From: Agapetus fuscipes | Taxonomy: Eukaryota > Arthropoda > Insecta > Trichoptera > Glossosomatidae | Direction of reading: 5' to 3' | Assembly: GCA_951799405.1 (NCBI GenBank) | Contig: OX637351.1 | Location: 9,022,251-9,086,250, forward strand | DNA: 64,000 bases | Program-made: the position numbers and the translations under genes | Notes under the pieces: model-generated | Seen by the model: the letters and a program-made list of their open reading frames with translations, nothing else | The model's database searches: none | Told to the model about the DNA's origin: nothing | Shown here: positions 1 to 9,800 of the stretch, in pieces | Layout of the letters: the number at the start of each line of letters is the position of its first letter | How positions within the stretch are numbered: the first letter of the stretch is position 1

Positions 1-141
1 GCAAATCGTTTGAAATGCCACAAATTACAGCACAGCAGCCTCAAGCCGTATGCATGCAGTCTGTGTGAGTATAGAGCAACACAAACCTCTAATCTGAAAA
101 GACACATAAGATGCCATCATCAGACTGTTGCTACCTCATGA
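1..141 (+). CDS. C2H2 zinc-finger protein, C-terminal fragment (gene runs off the left edge)
   Basis: Frame 1 is open from the first base to a TGA at 139-141 and gives 46 residues. They are the end of one C2H2 finger, a linker with LKPYAC, and a last finger with C-x2-C and H-x3-H-type spacing, ending HHQTVATS. The same C-terminus closes ZNF-A (24414), and the 3' flank is alignable too, so this is a close paralogue in the same orientation. C2H2 fingers of this kind normally bind DNA in the nucleus. Only the last exon end is visible, so finger number and N-terminus are unknown. Confidence 0.85.
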   Translation, partial: ANRLKCHKLQHSSLKPYACSLCEYRATQTSNLKRHIRCHHQTVATS

Positions 142-236
142 CACTGACAAATTATTGTACAGGATATGATTTGAAATGCTCCTTGTTGTTAATTGAGCAT
201 AAAAATTAACAATATTGTTAAGAAATTAAACACCTT
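142..236 (+). promoter_or_regulatory. 3' UTR with ATTAAA polyadenylation signal
   Basis: The sequence after the stop codon matches the ZNF-A 3' flank (24415-24500) apart from short indels. An ATTAAA signal lies at 225-230 and its ZNF-A counterpart at 24478-24483. Shared UTR sequence shows that the duplication that made the two genes included the 3' end. Confidence 0.6.
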
Positions 237-713
237 TGGCCAAGGCACCCGCCTTATGGACCGGAGCCTGGTGCAGAGGAGCCTCCACCTTGGGGCTTTA
301 CGTGTTGAGGCATCCGCCTCATGGACTGCGGCTCTCGGGGGGCGAAGCCCCGAGCCGTGAAAATCTAAGCTTAATGTAAGCTCGCCTAGGACGCCAGCCT
401 ACAGATCAGTGCTTCGTGAAAGTGAGCCGCGAGAACTGTGATTGTGTTTGAGTGTTAATACAGGTCTGGCTATTTCCTTCTCCACTATTCCTCTTTCCCT
501 TTTTATGGATTTAACTTTTATATTTGACTTTAACTGATTAAATCTCTTTTGTTAACATTAGCTCTTGTGTTATCAATATACAACCCTTCCCAAAATACAA
601 AGTGAGCAACACAAAGAAAGAACCCCACGCCCTGAGAGTGATGCCGATGATAGCTAGCCGGAGTGAGTATCCTTGTAGGTACATCGGAAGGTACCTTTCG
701 ATCATAACATTAC
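237..713. other. Unclassified GC-rich then AT-rich insert, possibly a solo LTR or SINE
   Basis: The homology to the ZNF paralogues stops near 237 and a piece of ZNF coding sequence resumes near 714, so this block looks inserted. It starts GC-rich, with an obvious hairpin around 333-358 (CTCGGGG/CCCCGAG), continues AT-rich with a pyrimidine tract, and ends ...CATAACATTACA. No ORF of note. An LTR-like TG...CA structure is possible but no TSD or PBS was established. Confidence 0.3.
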
Positions 714-740
714 ACTGAACATAAGCACTTTTGTTGTGAT
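714..740 (+). pseudogene. Left fragment of ZNF pseudogene
   Basis: This stretch matches ZNF-A around 23398-23424 (the codons for EHKHFCCD). It is cut at 740 by an RTE insertion and resumes at 4617. The last ten bases, TTGTTGTGAT at 731-740, recur at 4617-4626 and are the target-site duplication of that insertion. Confidence 0.7.
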
Positions 741-1188
741 CTAATCTAATCTAAGTTGCAAAGATGTGTTACATTGGAAATTCACATTACATGCATTCTC
801 ACAACCAGACATGTACAAGTTTGCGCGTGCACATGCCTTATGTTAGCCTACAACATTAAAGCCAAATCTCAAATGGACATACACCCTGCAACTCTTGCCG
901 TCCTTCCCTGCAACAGGGGTGACATTGGCAAAGTGAACCAATTTATACAGCATGGGTGGTCAGCCCCATACCAATTTGTGAAATAGCTGAGCATCCACGG
1001 TCTCACCGAGTCAGGTCTCTAATTTTGAAAATCTAAGACCCAAACTCAGGCCCGCCGCACGGAGTCAGGATGAGATGGGAGTCACAGGACTTACGACCTG
1101 TCTTTGGTTGGTTAAGGATCCTTTTGTCATGACAACGTTCCCAATTCCTCCCAACTCATCCTTCCTTCCAATATGTAAGTCCGATTAA

Positions 1189-1710
1189 CTACGTTGCATG
1201 TCCAGAGGTGTCTGGGCTCTCAGATCTTCGCAGCCAAATGTGGTATGATCCCGAGATGGCCGCTTTTGTTAGTCTTTCCAGAAATCCATTTATTTGGGAT
1301 CTATTCAGTCCCAGATCCTTAAGGAAAGTATATACCGATTTGGCTGGCAGTCCTCTCGCTCCCACCTCCACTGCATACAATCTTGTGGTATATCCATTAT
1401 TTGTGATTTCATCCACTAGTCCTTTATACCTATTTAGTTTGTAGGCATGGTCCTTAGGGATGTTCATCTCCCACGGCACCGTCAATTCAACCAAGAGTAC
1501 TTGCTTTAGTTCATTTGAGTATAGAACTATGTCGGGTCTCAAAGCCGTAGTGCATAGTTCTCCTGGGAAAATGTATCGTCCTGTGGTGGAATCCATCACA
1601 AGCCTCCAGTCCTTTGCCTTTTTTATAATGGAAGTCTGGGTCCTGGCCCTTCGCTCTCCCTTTTCTCCAGGCTTAACAAATTTTATTTTTTCAATGGACT
1701 CTCTTGTCAA
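1189..1710 (-). pseudogene. Restriction-like endonuclease domain of R2-group LINE, frame-shifted from the RT
   Basis: This 173-codon reading frame has the motif RPDIVL at about residues 58-63, followed after roughly a dozen residues by LLVELTVPWE (about 72-81). Together these form the PD...E core of the restriction-like endonuclease that R2-group LINEs use to nick target DNA before target-primed reverse transcription. It lies immediately downstream of the RT but in another frame. The RT frame ends at a TAA (1734-1736), so a small indel near 1711-1740 appears to have split one original polyprotein. The frame's first residues TRESIEKIKF suit a linker rather than a true N-terminus. The element is probably dead. 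Confidence 0.75.
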
Positions 1711-1733
1711 ACCTTTGTTTGCTCTGGAAATTG

Positions 1734-3989
1734 TTAGCTTATACTCTCCCTTAGTATTTCCAGTACCCTGTCGTGTCTGTAGGTATATCTGCCATTTTCA
1801 AGGGCCACTTTGCACCCTGTTAGAATATGTCTTGCTGTGCATTTGTCAATGGCACAGAGATCACAGGAAGCAGTTGTATTTTTACCCCATCGTTTTAGGT
1901 TTCCAGGGTCAGGGAGCGTGTTTTGAAATGCATTTAAGTAAAATCGTAGCATTTCAGGAGACCAATTGTATATTAGTATCTTCCAGTGTAGTGCAGGTGG
2001 AAGACACATTTCACCAACAGTGATCCAGTCATGCTGCATCTCAAGGTTTAACGCATGAAGCCTGTATTTAGAGTCAGAGTCATGCTTTACTAGAGCCTTC
2101 ATATGGGCTTTCTCCGATTCCACCTTTTGCCATCCCAGACCTCTTCTGTTAGTGCTTACACCGGTTAGGTATTTGTTGTGAAATTCTGCTCTATTTTTGA
2201 GCTCTAACATTTGGGGATCTTTGGACCAACATTCTATGACACTTGGGTCTTTGGAGTTTTCAAGAATATGGTGCTTTGTAATGCGGTGTTGTGCATGTAC
2301 GAAAGATGGTCTTTTCCATCCCAAACCAAAGTTTTCTCTCGATCTGTAGAATGTGGCGGGGTCTGCAGGCTTTGCGAGTCGCGTCCATTGTTTCAGGTAT
2401 CTAGTAGTTACGCTGTCCAGGATACCTAAACTGTCTTTGTTAAAACTATAAATCAGGAACGGCCACGTTAGTTGGTTAATGATATAGTTATCGTAAATCC
2501 ACGCTTTTCTTATCCCTGAGATATGAATTTTATCTATTCTGTCCATGGTAACTTTGAAACGCTCTATTATTTCGTTTACCGCATGTTCTCTGCCTCTGTA
2601 ATCAATATATTTTCCCAGAAATTTGAAGGGCTTGTCTCTCTCTATTGTACCTATTTTCATATTGTTTACATGTAGCTCTGGATCAATGGGTCCAAATTTA
2701 GTTCCTCTTCTTGCCAGAGATATACAGCAGCATTTTGAGGGCTTAAGTTGCATACCTTGTGTCCATTCACAAAACTGTTCAACTCTTTTGAGTAAAAGTT
2801 TGCAGTGGTTTGTTTTTTTGGTCAAAATTGTTAGGTCATCTGCAAATGCTAAGCAAGAAGATGTGTACCCATCATTTCTTTTGAAGCGATATCCCCAATT
2901 TTTCCCTATTTTTGTTAGGTCTACTATTAAGATATTGAAAACAATGTTGAATATGGTAGGAGATAGACAACAACCTTGGAACAGTCCCACTTCATATATG
3001 ATGGTATTTGTAAACTTCCCCTTTAGTCTCACTTGAAATGTGAGTTTTGCATAATATGATGCGATTATTTTGCACATCAGGTCAGGAAAATTGTACCATT
3101 TCAGCGCAAACAGGAGCAGCTCATGGTTAATTGAGCCAAAAGCATTAGCCAAATCCAGCCAACATGCTGTTATTTGTCTCTCATGCTTTCTGGCATCTTT
3201 TAAGGCTTCCGACAGCACCATATTATGCTCTACACATCCCGACACACCAGGGAGGAATCCCTTTTGCTGACTCTCAGTAATGTATTTGTTTCTCAGCATG
3301 TATGTTACCATTCTGCTCTGCACTATACTGAAAAACAGTTTTGATATAGTGTTGGTGAGTGCAATGGGGCGAGTGTCTACTGGGTTTGTGCAGGGGTTAC
3401 TTTTCGGGATGAGGATAAAAACAGCTTGCCCAAAGCAGTCAGGAGTCTGTCGAGAAGCCCAAATCCCTTTGAGGATTTTCAAGATAGTTTCCCTCAATAG
3501 TGGGCATTTCTTGTAAATTATGTAAGGAATACCATCTGGTCCTGGGGCAGATTTATTTCTCTTTCTTTTGAGGACTTTCTGAAGTTCCAACATGGTCGGT
3601 GGGCTTTCATCAAAAATCCAATCTGGTTTATTGGGTTTATTTTCTTCTTTGGAATAAGTCTTTGTTTCTTTATCTTTATTAGTATAAAGGGTTTCGAAGT
3701 ATTCCTGAATCTCTGATAATCCAATGTCCACAGTACCTGTTTTTGGATTTACGATGCTCCTTGCAAAGCTATAAGGATCTGAGTCAAACTTGCTTTCATT
3801 TAAGGTCTGTAGGTATTCTGTTTTCTTTTCATTTATCTGATTTGAGACCTGCTGTATGAGTTTTAATATGGATCTGTAGGCTCTTGCAAGTTTGTGACAT
3901 AGGTCATTATCACGAGATTTCTTTGCCTCTCTCAGTTTTTTCTGAAGTGTTCTCTTTTGTCGTCGGAGTTTTTCTTTGAATGTATTTTT
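1734..3989 (-). CDS. Reverse transcriptase of R2-group LINE (5' truncated, about 752 codons open)
   Basis: The frame is open from 3989 to a TAA at 1734-1736 with no internal stop. Visible RT motifs are RNKSAPGPDGIPY, a fingers motif ending DTRPIALTNTISKLF, WLDLANAFGSINH, GCCLSPTIFN and the catalytic FADD in LAFADDLTIL. A zinc knuckle CDLC...RHILTGC lies near the C-terminus, as in R2-like proteins. The upstream part is rich in K and R and is cut by the 5' truncation, so the N-terminal DNA-binding fingers are missing. No ATG initiates it here. Similar CCHC and RLE parts in known families place it with R2/NeSL/HERO-like LINEs, but the exact clade needs a tree. Confidence 0.8.
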   Translation of the reverse strand, partial: KNTFKEKLRRQKRTLQKKLREAKKSRDNDLCHKLARAYRSILKLIQQVSNQINEKKTEYLQTLNESKFDSDPYSFARSIVNPKTGTVDIGLSEIQEYFETLYTNKDKETKTYSKEENKPNKPDWIFDESPPTMLELQKVLKRKRNKSAPGPDGIPYIIYKKCPLLRETILKILKGIWASRQTPDCFGQAVFILIPKSNPCTNPVDTRPIALTNTISKLFFSIVQSRMVTYMLRNKYITESQQKGFLPGVSGCVEHNMVLSEALKDARKHERQITACWLDLANAFGSINHELLLFALKWYNFPDLMCKIIASYYAKLTFQVRLKGKFTNTIIYEVGLFQGCCLSPTIFNIVFNILIVDLTKIGKNWGYRFKRNDGYTSSCLAFADDLTILTKKTNHCKLLLKRVEQFCEWTQGMQLKPSKCCCISLARRGTKFGPIDPELHVNNMKIGTIERDKPFKFLGKYIDYRGREHAVNEIIERFKVTMDRIDKIHISGIRKAWIYDNYIINQLTWPFLIYSFNKDSLGILDSVTTRYLKQWTRLAKPADPATFYRSRENFGLGWKRPSFVHAQHRITKHHILENSKDPSVIECWSKDPQMLELKNRAEFHNKYLTGVSTNRRGLGWQKVESEKAHMKALVKHDSDSKYRLHALNLEMQHDWITVGEMCLPPALHWKILIYNWSPEMLRFYLNAFQNTLPDPGNLKRWGKNTTASCDLCAIDKCTARHILTGCKVALENGRYTYRHDRVLEILRESIS

Positions 3990-3990
3990 T

Positions 3991-4048
3991 TATAAGTCAA
4001 GGAACATACACGACAAATTTATAAGTCAAGGAACATACACGACAAATT
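3991..4048. repeat. Tandem duplication of a 29-bp unit
   Basis: Two perfect copies of a 29-bp unit beginning TATAAGTCAAGGAACATACA lie at 3991-4019 and 4020-4048. The unit belongs to the RTE 3' UTR and is single-copy in related elements. It abuts the 5' truncation point of the R2-like LINE. Confidence 0.85.
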
Positions 4049-4248
4049 ACATTTTATACTTCACTAAATAATAATATATATGGACATTAAAAAACATAAA
4101 ACAAATTTCACTTATATAAACCCTAACCGCCAACATTACAGATCAACCGCCATTTCTTTCTGTCCTTACATACTTCTTTCATTTCCTCCAGAGTCATAAC
4201 TTTCTTCATACAGGCTCTTCTTTTATTATGACTCTGGATATTCCATTC

Positions 4249-4435
4249 TAATCTAATCTAAGCTGCAAAGAAATATATCATTTAAGATTTATGTTAAATG
4301 CATTCCCACAAGCAGACATGTATAATTTCGCGCTAACACATGCCGCATGTGGACCTGCAATATAAAAACCCAATCTCAAATGAACATAAGCCCTGCAACT
4401 CTTGCCGTCCTTCCCTGAAACAGGGGTGACAGGGG
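4249..4435 (-). mobile_element. RTE 3'-tail unit inserted into RTE coding sequence
   Basis: The 187-bp unit interrupts the RTE C-terminal coding sequence. The flanks read ATTC (4245-4248) and ATTCATTC (4436 on), so at least ATTC is duplicated. Removing it gives the uninterrupted sequence seen at 53216-53240. It begins with (TAATC)n on the plus strand, which is the element's 3' end, and is 5' truncated at the other side. Confidence 0.7.
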
Positions 4436-4729
4436 ATTCATTCGCAATTTCGGATATTTGGTCCATCCATACCTTTCTCGGTCTTCCTCTTCCCCGACAT
4501 CCATCTATTCTACCAACATATACTTTCTCCGTCAGTGTTTTCTCATTCATTCTCTCCATATGCCCAAACCATCTTAACAAACTTCTTTTAATCTTCACTT
4601 TCACACTTTCTCTTGCTTGTTGTGATGATTGTGATTTTAAGACATTGACCTTGTCTTCCTTTAGGAGTCATAGATTGACTCACCCTGCAGATGTAAAGCC
4701 ACTTGTGGAGAATAATCTATCCTCTAAGC

Positions 4730-5096
4730 CAGTGGTTCCCAAACTTTTAGTTTTGCGTACCACTAAAGTATAACAGTAAAAAAAAACGTTCAAAATGGTA
4801 AAGTAATAAAAACTGCAACAACTGTTTATGACAGCATTATGTTTATTTATTAATTATAGAAAAAAATACAATACTCTTAGGACTTGGTGTGAAAAATGGT
4901 GCTGCATGTTCGAGACAAGAGAGGAAATATTTAGCTCAGTTGTACCTACTTAATTTTAAGCGCGAAATTGAAAAACGTTTTATCTAATTATTTCCCATGT
5001 ATTTCCTATGTATCGATGGTCATGAATGCTTGCGTACCACCTTAAGAAGCATCGCGTACCACTGGTGGTACGCGTACCATAGTTTGGGAATCACTG
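4730..5096. mobile_element. hAT-type MITE with 8-bp TSD
   Basis: The 367-bp insert starts CAGTGGTTCCCAAACT and ends AGTTTGGGAATCACTG, a terminal inverted repeat typical of hAT elements. It is flanked by CTCTAAGC (4722-4729) and CTTTAAGC (5097-5104), an 8-bp duplication with one change. ZNF-A has the empty site CTTTAAGC. No transposase is encoded. Confidence 0.9.
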
Positions 5097-5543
5097 CTTT
5101 AAGCTGTTTAATGTACCAGAACCTTTATTTCCGAAAATGCCGTTCTGTTGCGATCAGTGTGATTATAAAACAACAACATCGGCATCTTTGCAGCGTCACC
5201 TACACTCAAACACCCCAAACCAAGATTTACATGTGATCACAGAGTAAGGCATGTGATCAGTGTGATTTTAAAACAAAAACTTCTTCTTTGCAAAGACACA
5301 AATAAGACATACACAGGACCATACCGCTTTGTGTGTGATCGTTGTGACTTTAAATCACAATCATCAGCAAGTTGCGAGCACATAAACTTAGGCATTTAGG
5401 ACAGAAGCCATTTGATTGTGATCAGTGTGATTATAAAACAAGAACTTCTTCTTTGAAAATACACAAATAAAGACATACAGAGCCATACCTCTTTGTGTGT
5501 GATCATTGTGACTTTTAATCAAAATCATCAGGTTTGCGATCAC

Positions 5544-5584
5544 CGTCGATCTAAATAAAATATCATTTTATTTAAATATCGATG
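5544..5584. mobile_element. 41-bp palindromic insertion with 8-bp TSD
   Basis: The insert is nearly self-complementary (CGTCGAT...ATCGATG around AAATAAAAT/ATTTTATTT). It is flanked by perfect GCGATCAC copies at 5536-5543 and 5585-5592. ZNF-A shows the uninterrupted sequence. It is probably the remnant of an excised or deleted hAT element. Confidence 0.6.
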
Positions 5585-5671
5585 GCGATCACATATACTT
5601 AGGCATTTAGGACGTGTTGCTGTAGTGAAGTTCACAGAGGTGTTTCGAGAGAGAATAAGGAAGTAGGAAAC

Positions 5672-5768
5672 ACGACTGTCTCCCGCCAGTAAAAATCTTG
5701 GTTGGGGCGGTAAATTTAAATTGGCTACAAGGCGGTAAGTTTAAATTTGGATACGGTTTGAAAATATT
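5672..5768 (-). repeat. Left copy of a 97-bp inverted repeat (partner 21193-21289)
   Basis: This segment is the reverse complement of 21193-21289 with about five mismatches. It contains two internal near-repeats of TTTAAATT with ACCGCC blocks. The partner starts exactly at the end of the gypsy 3' LTR and lies in the 5' flank of ZNF-A. The pair flanks about 15 kb. Confidence 0.8.
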
Positions 5769-5895
5769 AATGAGTAATCTTTGTATGAAAATCTTGTGAT
5801 TTTACGTATAGCCTTTGTTTTAATTGCAGCAAATTTAAATCGGCTATAGTTTGGTAATCGAATCGTAACATTATACATCTATTATCTAAGCACAC

Positions 5896-6484
5896 AATAG
5901 GGTATTTGCAATAGTGAGGAATATGATAAAAAGTACATTATTTTGATAGATTTCGAAAAATCAAATAATAATATGTTGATTTGAAGCCGAAAATATATTT
6001 TTACGATTTTATATTCGAATAAGAAAATATAGAAATTTGGACAAGTTGTTAAACGGATATGAGATCTGCTTCTTCTATTTCCGGTGCTGTGACGTCATAT
6101 GTTGACGTCACTTTCTTTTATTGACATTCCATACTCTGTTGACATGACGTGTTGTTGACAACAGAAACAAATGAAATGTTCTTAAAGAAACACACAAACT
6201 TCTTGAAAAAACACAGCCGCAACGGTTTTAACATGAACAAGCAATGATTGAATGACATAAATGTGAGGGCTGTCAGTTGATACGGTGATGTTTACAAGAC
6301 CGTGACGTCACGCGAGAAAATTTCATCTAAAGTGGCGTTTTGGCGCGAAAATTCAAAAATCGATTTTAAAATGCTTACAGCTTTGCTAAAAATAGAACTA
6401 AAATTAAAATTCAAGAAGTTTTTAGCTAATAAAGCAAAAACGAATTTAAATCACAAAAAAAAGAAAATGTGAAAATACCCTATT
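5896..6484. mobile_element. MITE with AATAGGGTATTT termini
   Basis: Left AATAGGGTATTT (5896 on) and right AAATACCCTATT (ending 6484) are inverted. The interior contains TGACGTCA palindromes near 6090, 6103 and 6303 and no credible ORF. A diverged relative in inverse orientation is at about 38893-39330. TSD is unclear, so the superfamily is not assigned. Confidence 0.6.
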
Positions 6485-6881
6485 AAGAGCATAACAATTT
6501 GGGAAAGTGACATAAATAATTGACAAATTTATCCTAACCTCACTTTACACAAAAACATGACATGATCGGGGAGGTGGCGCTTTGTAGCTGCCTGGTGTGT
6601 TTGTTGCTTGCTGCACTTGTAAAATTAATTAAAATTACGAGTCTTTGGCAAATTTGTCTTTGTTGTGTCATAGTTTGCTGTTTTTGTGTTGCTTGAGCTT
6701 TTTGTGACTTTTGCAGTGCATTTCTTGTGTTATTATAACTGATTTGCGAACTTTAATTGTTTACTTTTAAAATGACTTATTATTGTTGCAAACTGTTATT
6801 TATGAGCGCAAACTTCTTCTTCTATGTGTTAAATCTTGCTAAAGAGCAGGAGCGCCAGCGTCAAGTGCAAATTACCTACCA

Positions 6882-9800
6882 ATGATCAGCTACAGCATTG
6901 AACAATTGTTAAGTTGGCGTGATTGGAACTCCACTGTTGATGTTGATGTTTTGACAGCAAATGGCCTGCATCAATCTGTCAAACTCTCGACTTTTAAACC
7001 AAGATTTCGGGGCAAGCGCTCCGGAAGAAAGGTCAAACTTTGTCAGTTAAATAGAGGTCGTCACTCAACGCAGAGTCACCGTAACTTGAAGATTGCAACA
7101 TGGAACTGCCGATCACTAACAAGGAGAGTTGATATTGTTGATGATGTGATCAGCGAGCACTGCATAGACATCCTGGCTCTTACTGAGACCTGGCACGAGG
7201 GTAGTGAAGACCTCAGCATTAAGCGCCTACGCAGCATGGGATACTCTGTCATAGAAAAGGCTCGAAAAATGCCACCCACTGAATCTGCACACATAACTAA
7301 CCATGGCGGAGTGGTCATAGTGGTAAAAAATGGTTTTAGGGTCTCTCAGATACAGAGTGTTCCTGAATTTTCTTCTTTTGAGTGCATTGCTGGCGTGTTT
7401 ACGTCTCGTGGATCATCAGTGTTGATTGTGAATGTCTACAGGCCTGGATCCAAGCCTCCCTGTACGTTATTCTTCGATGAATTCAAGAAGCTTTTGACAC
7501 GCCTGACAACCTATTCCATGCTAGTGTTTATTGTGGGAGATATGAACATCCGACTTGATAGAGCGGAGGATGGCCACAGCACCAAGTTTTTATGTATGTT
7601 GCATGATTTCAATTTTCATCAGCGGGTGAACCAGGTGACGCATGATGCAGGTGGTATCCTGGATGTTGTGATTTGTAATGCAGGTGATCCTCTGCTACAG
7701 TGTCAAGTCCTTGACATTGGCCACACGGATCATCGCCTAGTAACCGCAGTTACGGTATTCAACCCTCCAAAACCAATTTTTAAACGTATCACAAACAGAC
7801 CTTGGCGGAATTTTAATGTTGAGCAGTTTCAATGTGAGTTGTCTGGAAGCGACATCTGCAACAAAAACTTTATTGCCTCGGCAGACACGAACAAACTTAT
7901 CAAATCTTACAATAGCACCATGCTCTCGCTGATCAACAAATACGCTCCTCTCAAAACAACCATCAGGAGACAGAGAAGATCTGAGTGCTGGTTTGATGAG
8001 GAATGCAGATGTGGCAAAGCAGAGATGAGACGCCTTGAGAGGAGGTATCGACGGTGTCGCACAGAAACTGCACGTGCAACCTGGATGAATGCCCAGACCA
8101 TCTATTGGACTTTGATAAGGAGGAAAAGGTCGTCCTACTGGACCAGAAAAATGGAGACCGAAGCCAAGAACCCCAGGGCGCTGTGGAAGTCGATGAGCTT
8201 TGTCCTGGGAAAAAGTTCTACTCAGCATCCGGAGCTTCCTGCAAGTGAATTCTCTCGTCACTTTTCAGAGAAGTTACGAAGAATAAGAGAATCCAGTGCA
8301 GCGACCATTTTTAATCCCCCAGAGTCAAACAATTGTTGCAATGTTATTTTTTCATTTAAGCCTGTCTTGTTGAATGATGTTGTTAAGCTTGTACTCACAT
8401 GTCCAAACAAGCAATGTAAACTAGATCCAATTCCAACATGGCTGGTCAAAAGATGCTTAAGTGAGGTGGCACCTATTCTGTCAGCATTGGTCAACAAGTC
8501 TCTCACTACAGAGTGTATTTTTCCCACGGAACTTAAAAAATCAATTGTTACACCAATTCTCAAAAAATCAAGCCTTCCAGCTGATTCTGTGGAAAATTAT
8601 AGACCTGTGTCGTCCGTTCCTTTTATATCGAAAATTATTGAGAAGGCCGTTGTTTGGCAACTCACTCAGCACATGGAGCGAGGCGGATATCTGTCTAAGT
8701 TTCAGTCAGCATATAGAAAAGCTCATTCCACTGAGACTGCCTTACTTCGCATTGTGAATGATGTGATAGCTGCGGTTGGGGACGGTGCTCTTGCCATGGT
8801 GGCAGTACTTGACATGAGCGCTGCCTTCGACACTGTTGATCACAGTATACTCATCACTAAGCTTGATAGGTTGTACGGAGTCCGAGGAGGAGTATCTAAA
8901 TTGCTATCTTCATATCTGAAAGGCAGATGTCAGACTGTGGATGTTGATGGTGAGTCATCAGGTATGCCCATGGACTGTGGTGTGCCTCAGGGATCTGTGC
9001 TCGGGCCTTTACTTTTTACCCTGTACACAAATGATCTTGAGAGCACTGTACTGATGAACGGCACCAGCTACTATTCTTATGCTGATGATATTCTACTTTG
9101 TCGTTTCTGTCAGCCATCTATGACAGATGCCTGTAGTCTTGAGATGGTCCGGTGCATTGAAGTGGTGGCTGAGTGGATGGCAAGGTGTCGCCTTAGAATG
9201 AATCCAGACAAGACAGAATTCATCTGGATGTCGTCTCCTGGTAGGAAACACTTGCTTGGCTCTTCACCAATTAAAGTAATGGGCCTGGATGTATATCCAT
9301 CTAGCTCAATTAAGTTTCTTGGGGTCCATCTTGACAACACTCTCTCCATGAGTACGCAAATAAGCTCGACTGTGAGCTCCTGTTTTTTTCACCTGAGGCA
9401 GTTGAGATGGGTCAGAAACTGTTTGACATCCGAAGCTGCTAAGATTCTCATTGCGTCCTTTGTTGTGTCGAGACTGGATTATTGCAATGGTCTGTTCTGG
9501 GGTCTTCCAAGGTTTCAGCAGTCTAGACTGCAGTCCGTCTTTAATGCTGCAGCCAAATTACTTTTAGGAGGACGAAAAACTGACCATGTCTCTCCTCTGT
9601 TGCGGCGCCTTCATTGGCTGCGAGTCCCAGAGAGGATTGAGTACAAAATATGTGTTTCTGTTTTTAATGCCCTCAGAGGAGTTGCCCCATCGTACTTGTG
9701 TGAATTGTGCAGAGTCGACCAGATAGGTGGAAAACGATGCACTCTTCGTTCTGCACAGAGTGACGCCGTAAACAGGCTTCAACTGCCTCTTCGACGGAAC

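Larger units (their letters stand above)
975..3990 (-). mobile_element. Non-LTR retrotransposon with restriction-like endonuclease (R2/NeSL-like group)
   Basis: A minus-strand RT ORF (1734-3989) is followed by a C-terminal PD-(D/E)xK type endonuclease ORF (1189-1710), which is the order of R2-group LINEs rather than of APE-type LINEs. The element is 5' truncated. Its left limit is where RTE 3'-UTR homology stops (about 974), and its right limit is where that homology resumes (3991) with a 29-bp tandem duplication. Bases 975-1188 are its likely 3' UTR. Confidence 0.7.
741..4616 (-). mobile_element. 5'-truncated RTE-type LINE copy inserted in the ZNF pseudogene, itself interrupted
   Basis: On the minus strand this copy holds the RTE C-terminus (4436-4616 and about 4120-4248), its 3' UTR, and a 3' tail that ends at 741 in TCTAA repeats. 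The flanking duplication TTGTTGTGAT (731-740, 4617-4626) dates it as an insertion into ZNF coding sequence. Two later insertions split it: a restriction-endonuclease LINE (975-3990) and another RTE tail unit (4249-4435). The homologous RTE at 52741-55816 supplies the reference for orientation and order. Confidence 0.75.
4617..5612 (+). pseudogene. ZNF pseudogene (ZNF-A/E-like), with transposon insertions
   Basis: Homology to ZNF-A coding sequence runs from the finger beginning CDDC through several CDQCDYKT fingers, but frames are lost. There are single-base and codon deletions in the finger linkers, an in-frame stop after CDFK near 5513-5517, a hAT MITE at 4730-5096 and a 41-bp palindrome at 5544-5584. 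The finger order (TKTSS, SKSSS, TTTSS-like helices) is that of ZNF-A, so it derives from the same tandem family. No function is expected. Confidence 0.85.

Noticed and set aside
7737..8261. Minus-strand ORF of 174 codons
   Set aside because: It lies antisense to the L2 ORF and has no domain or start context.
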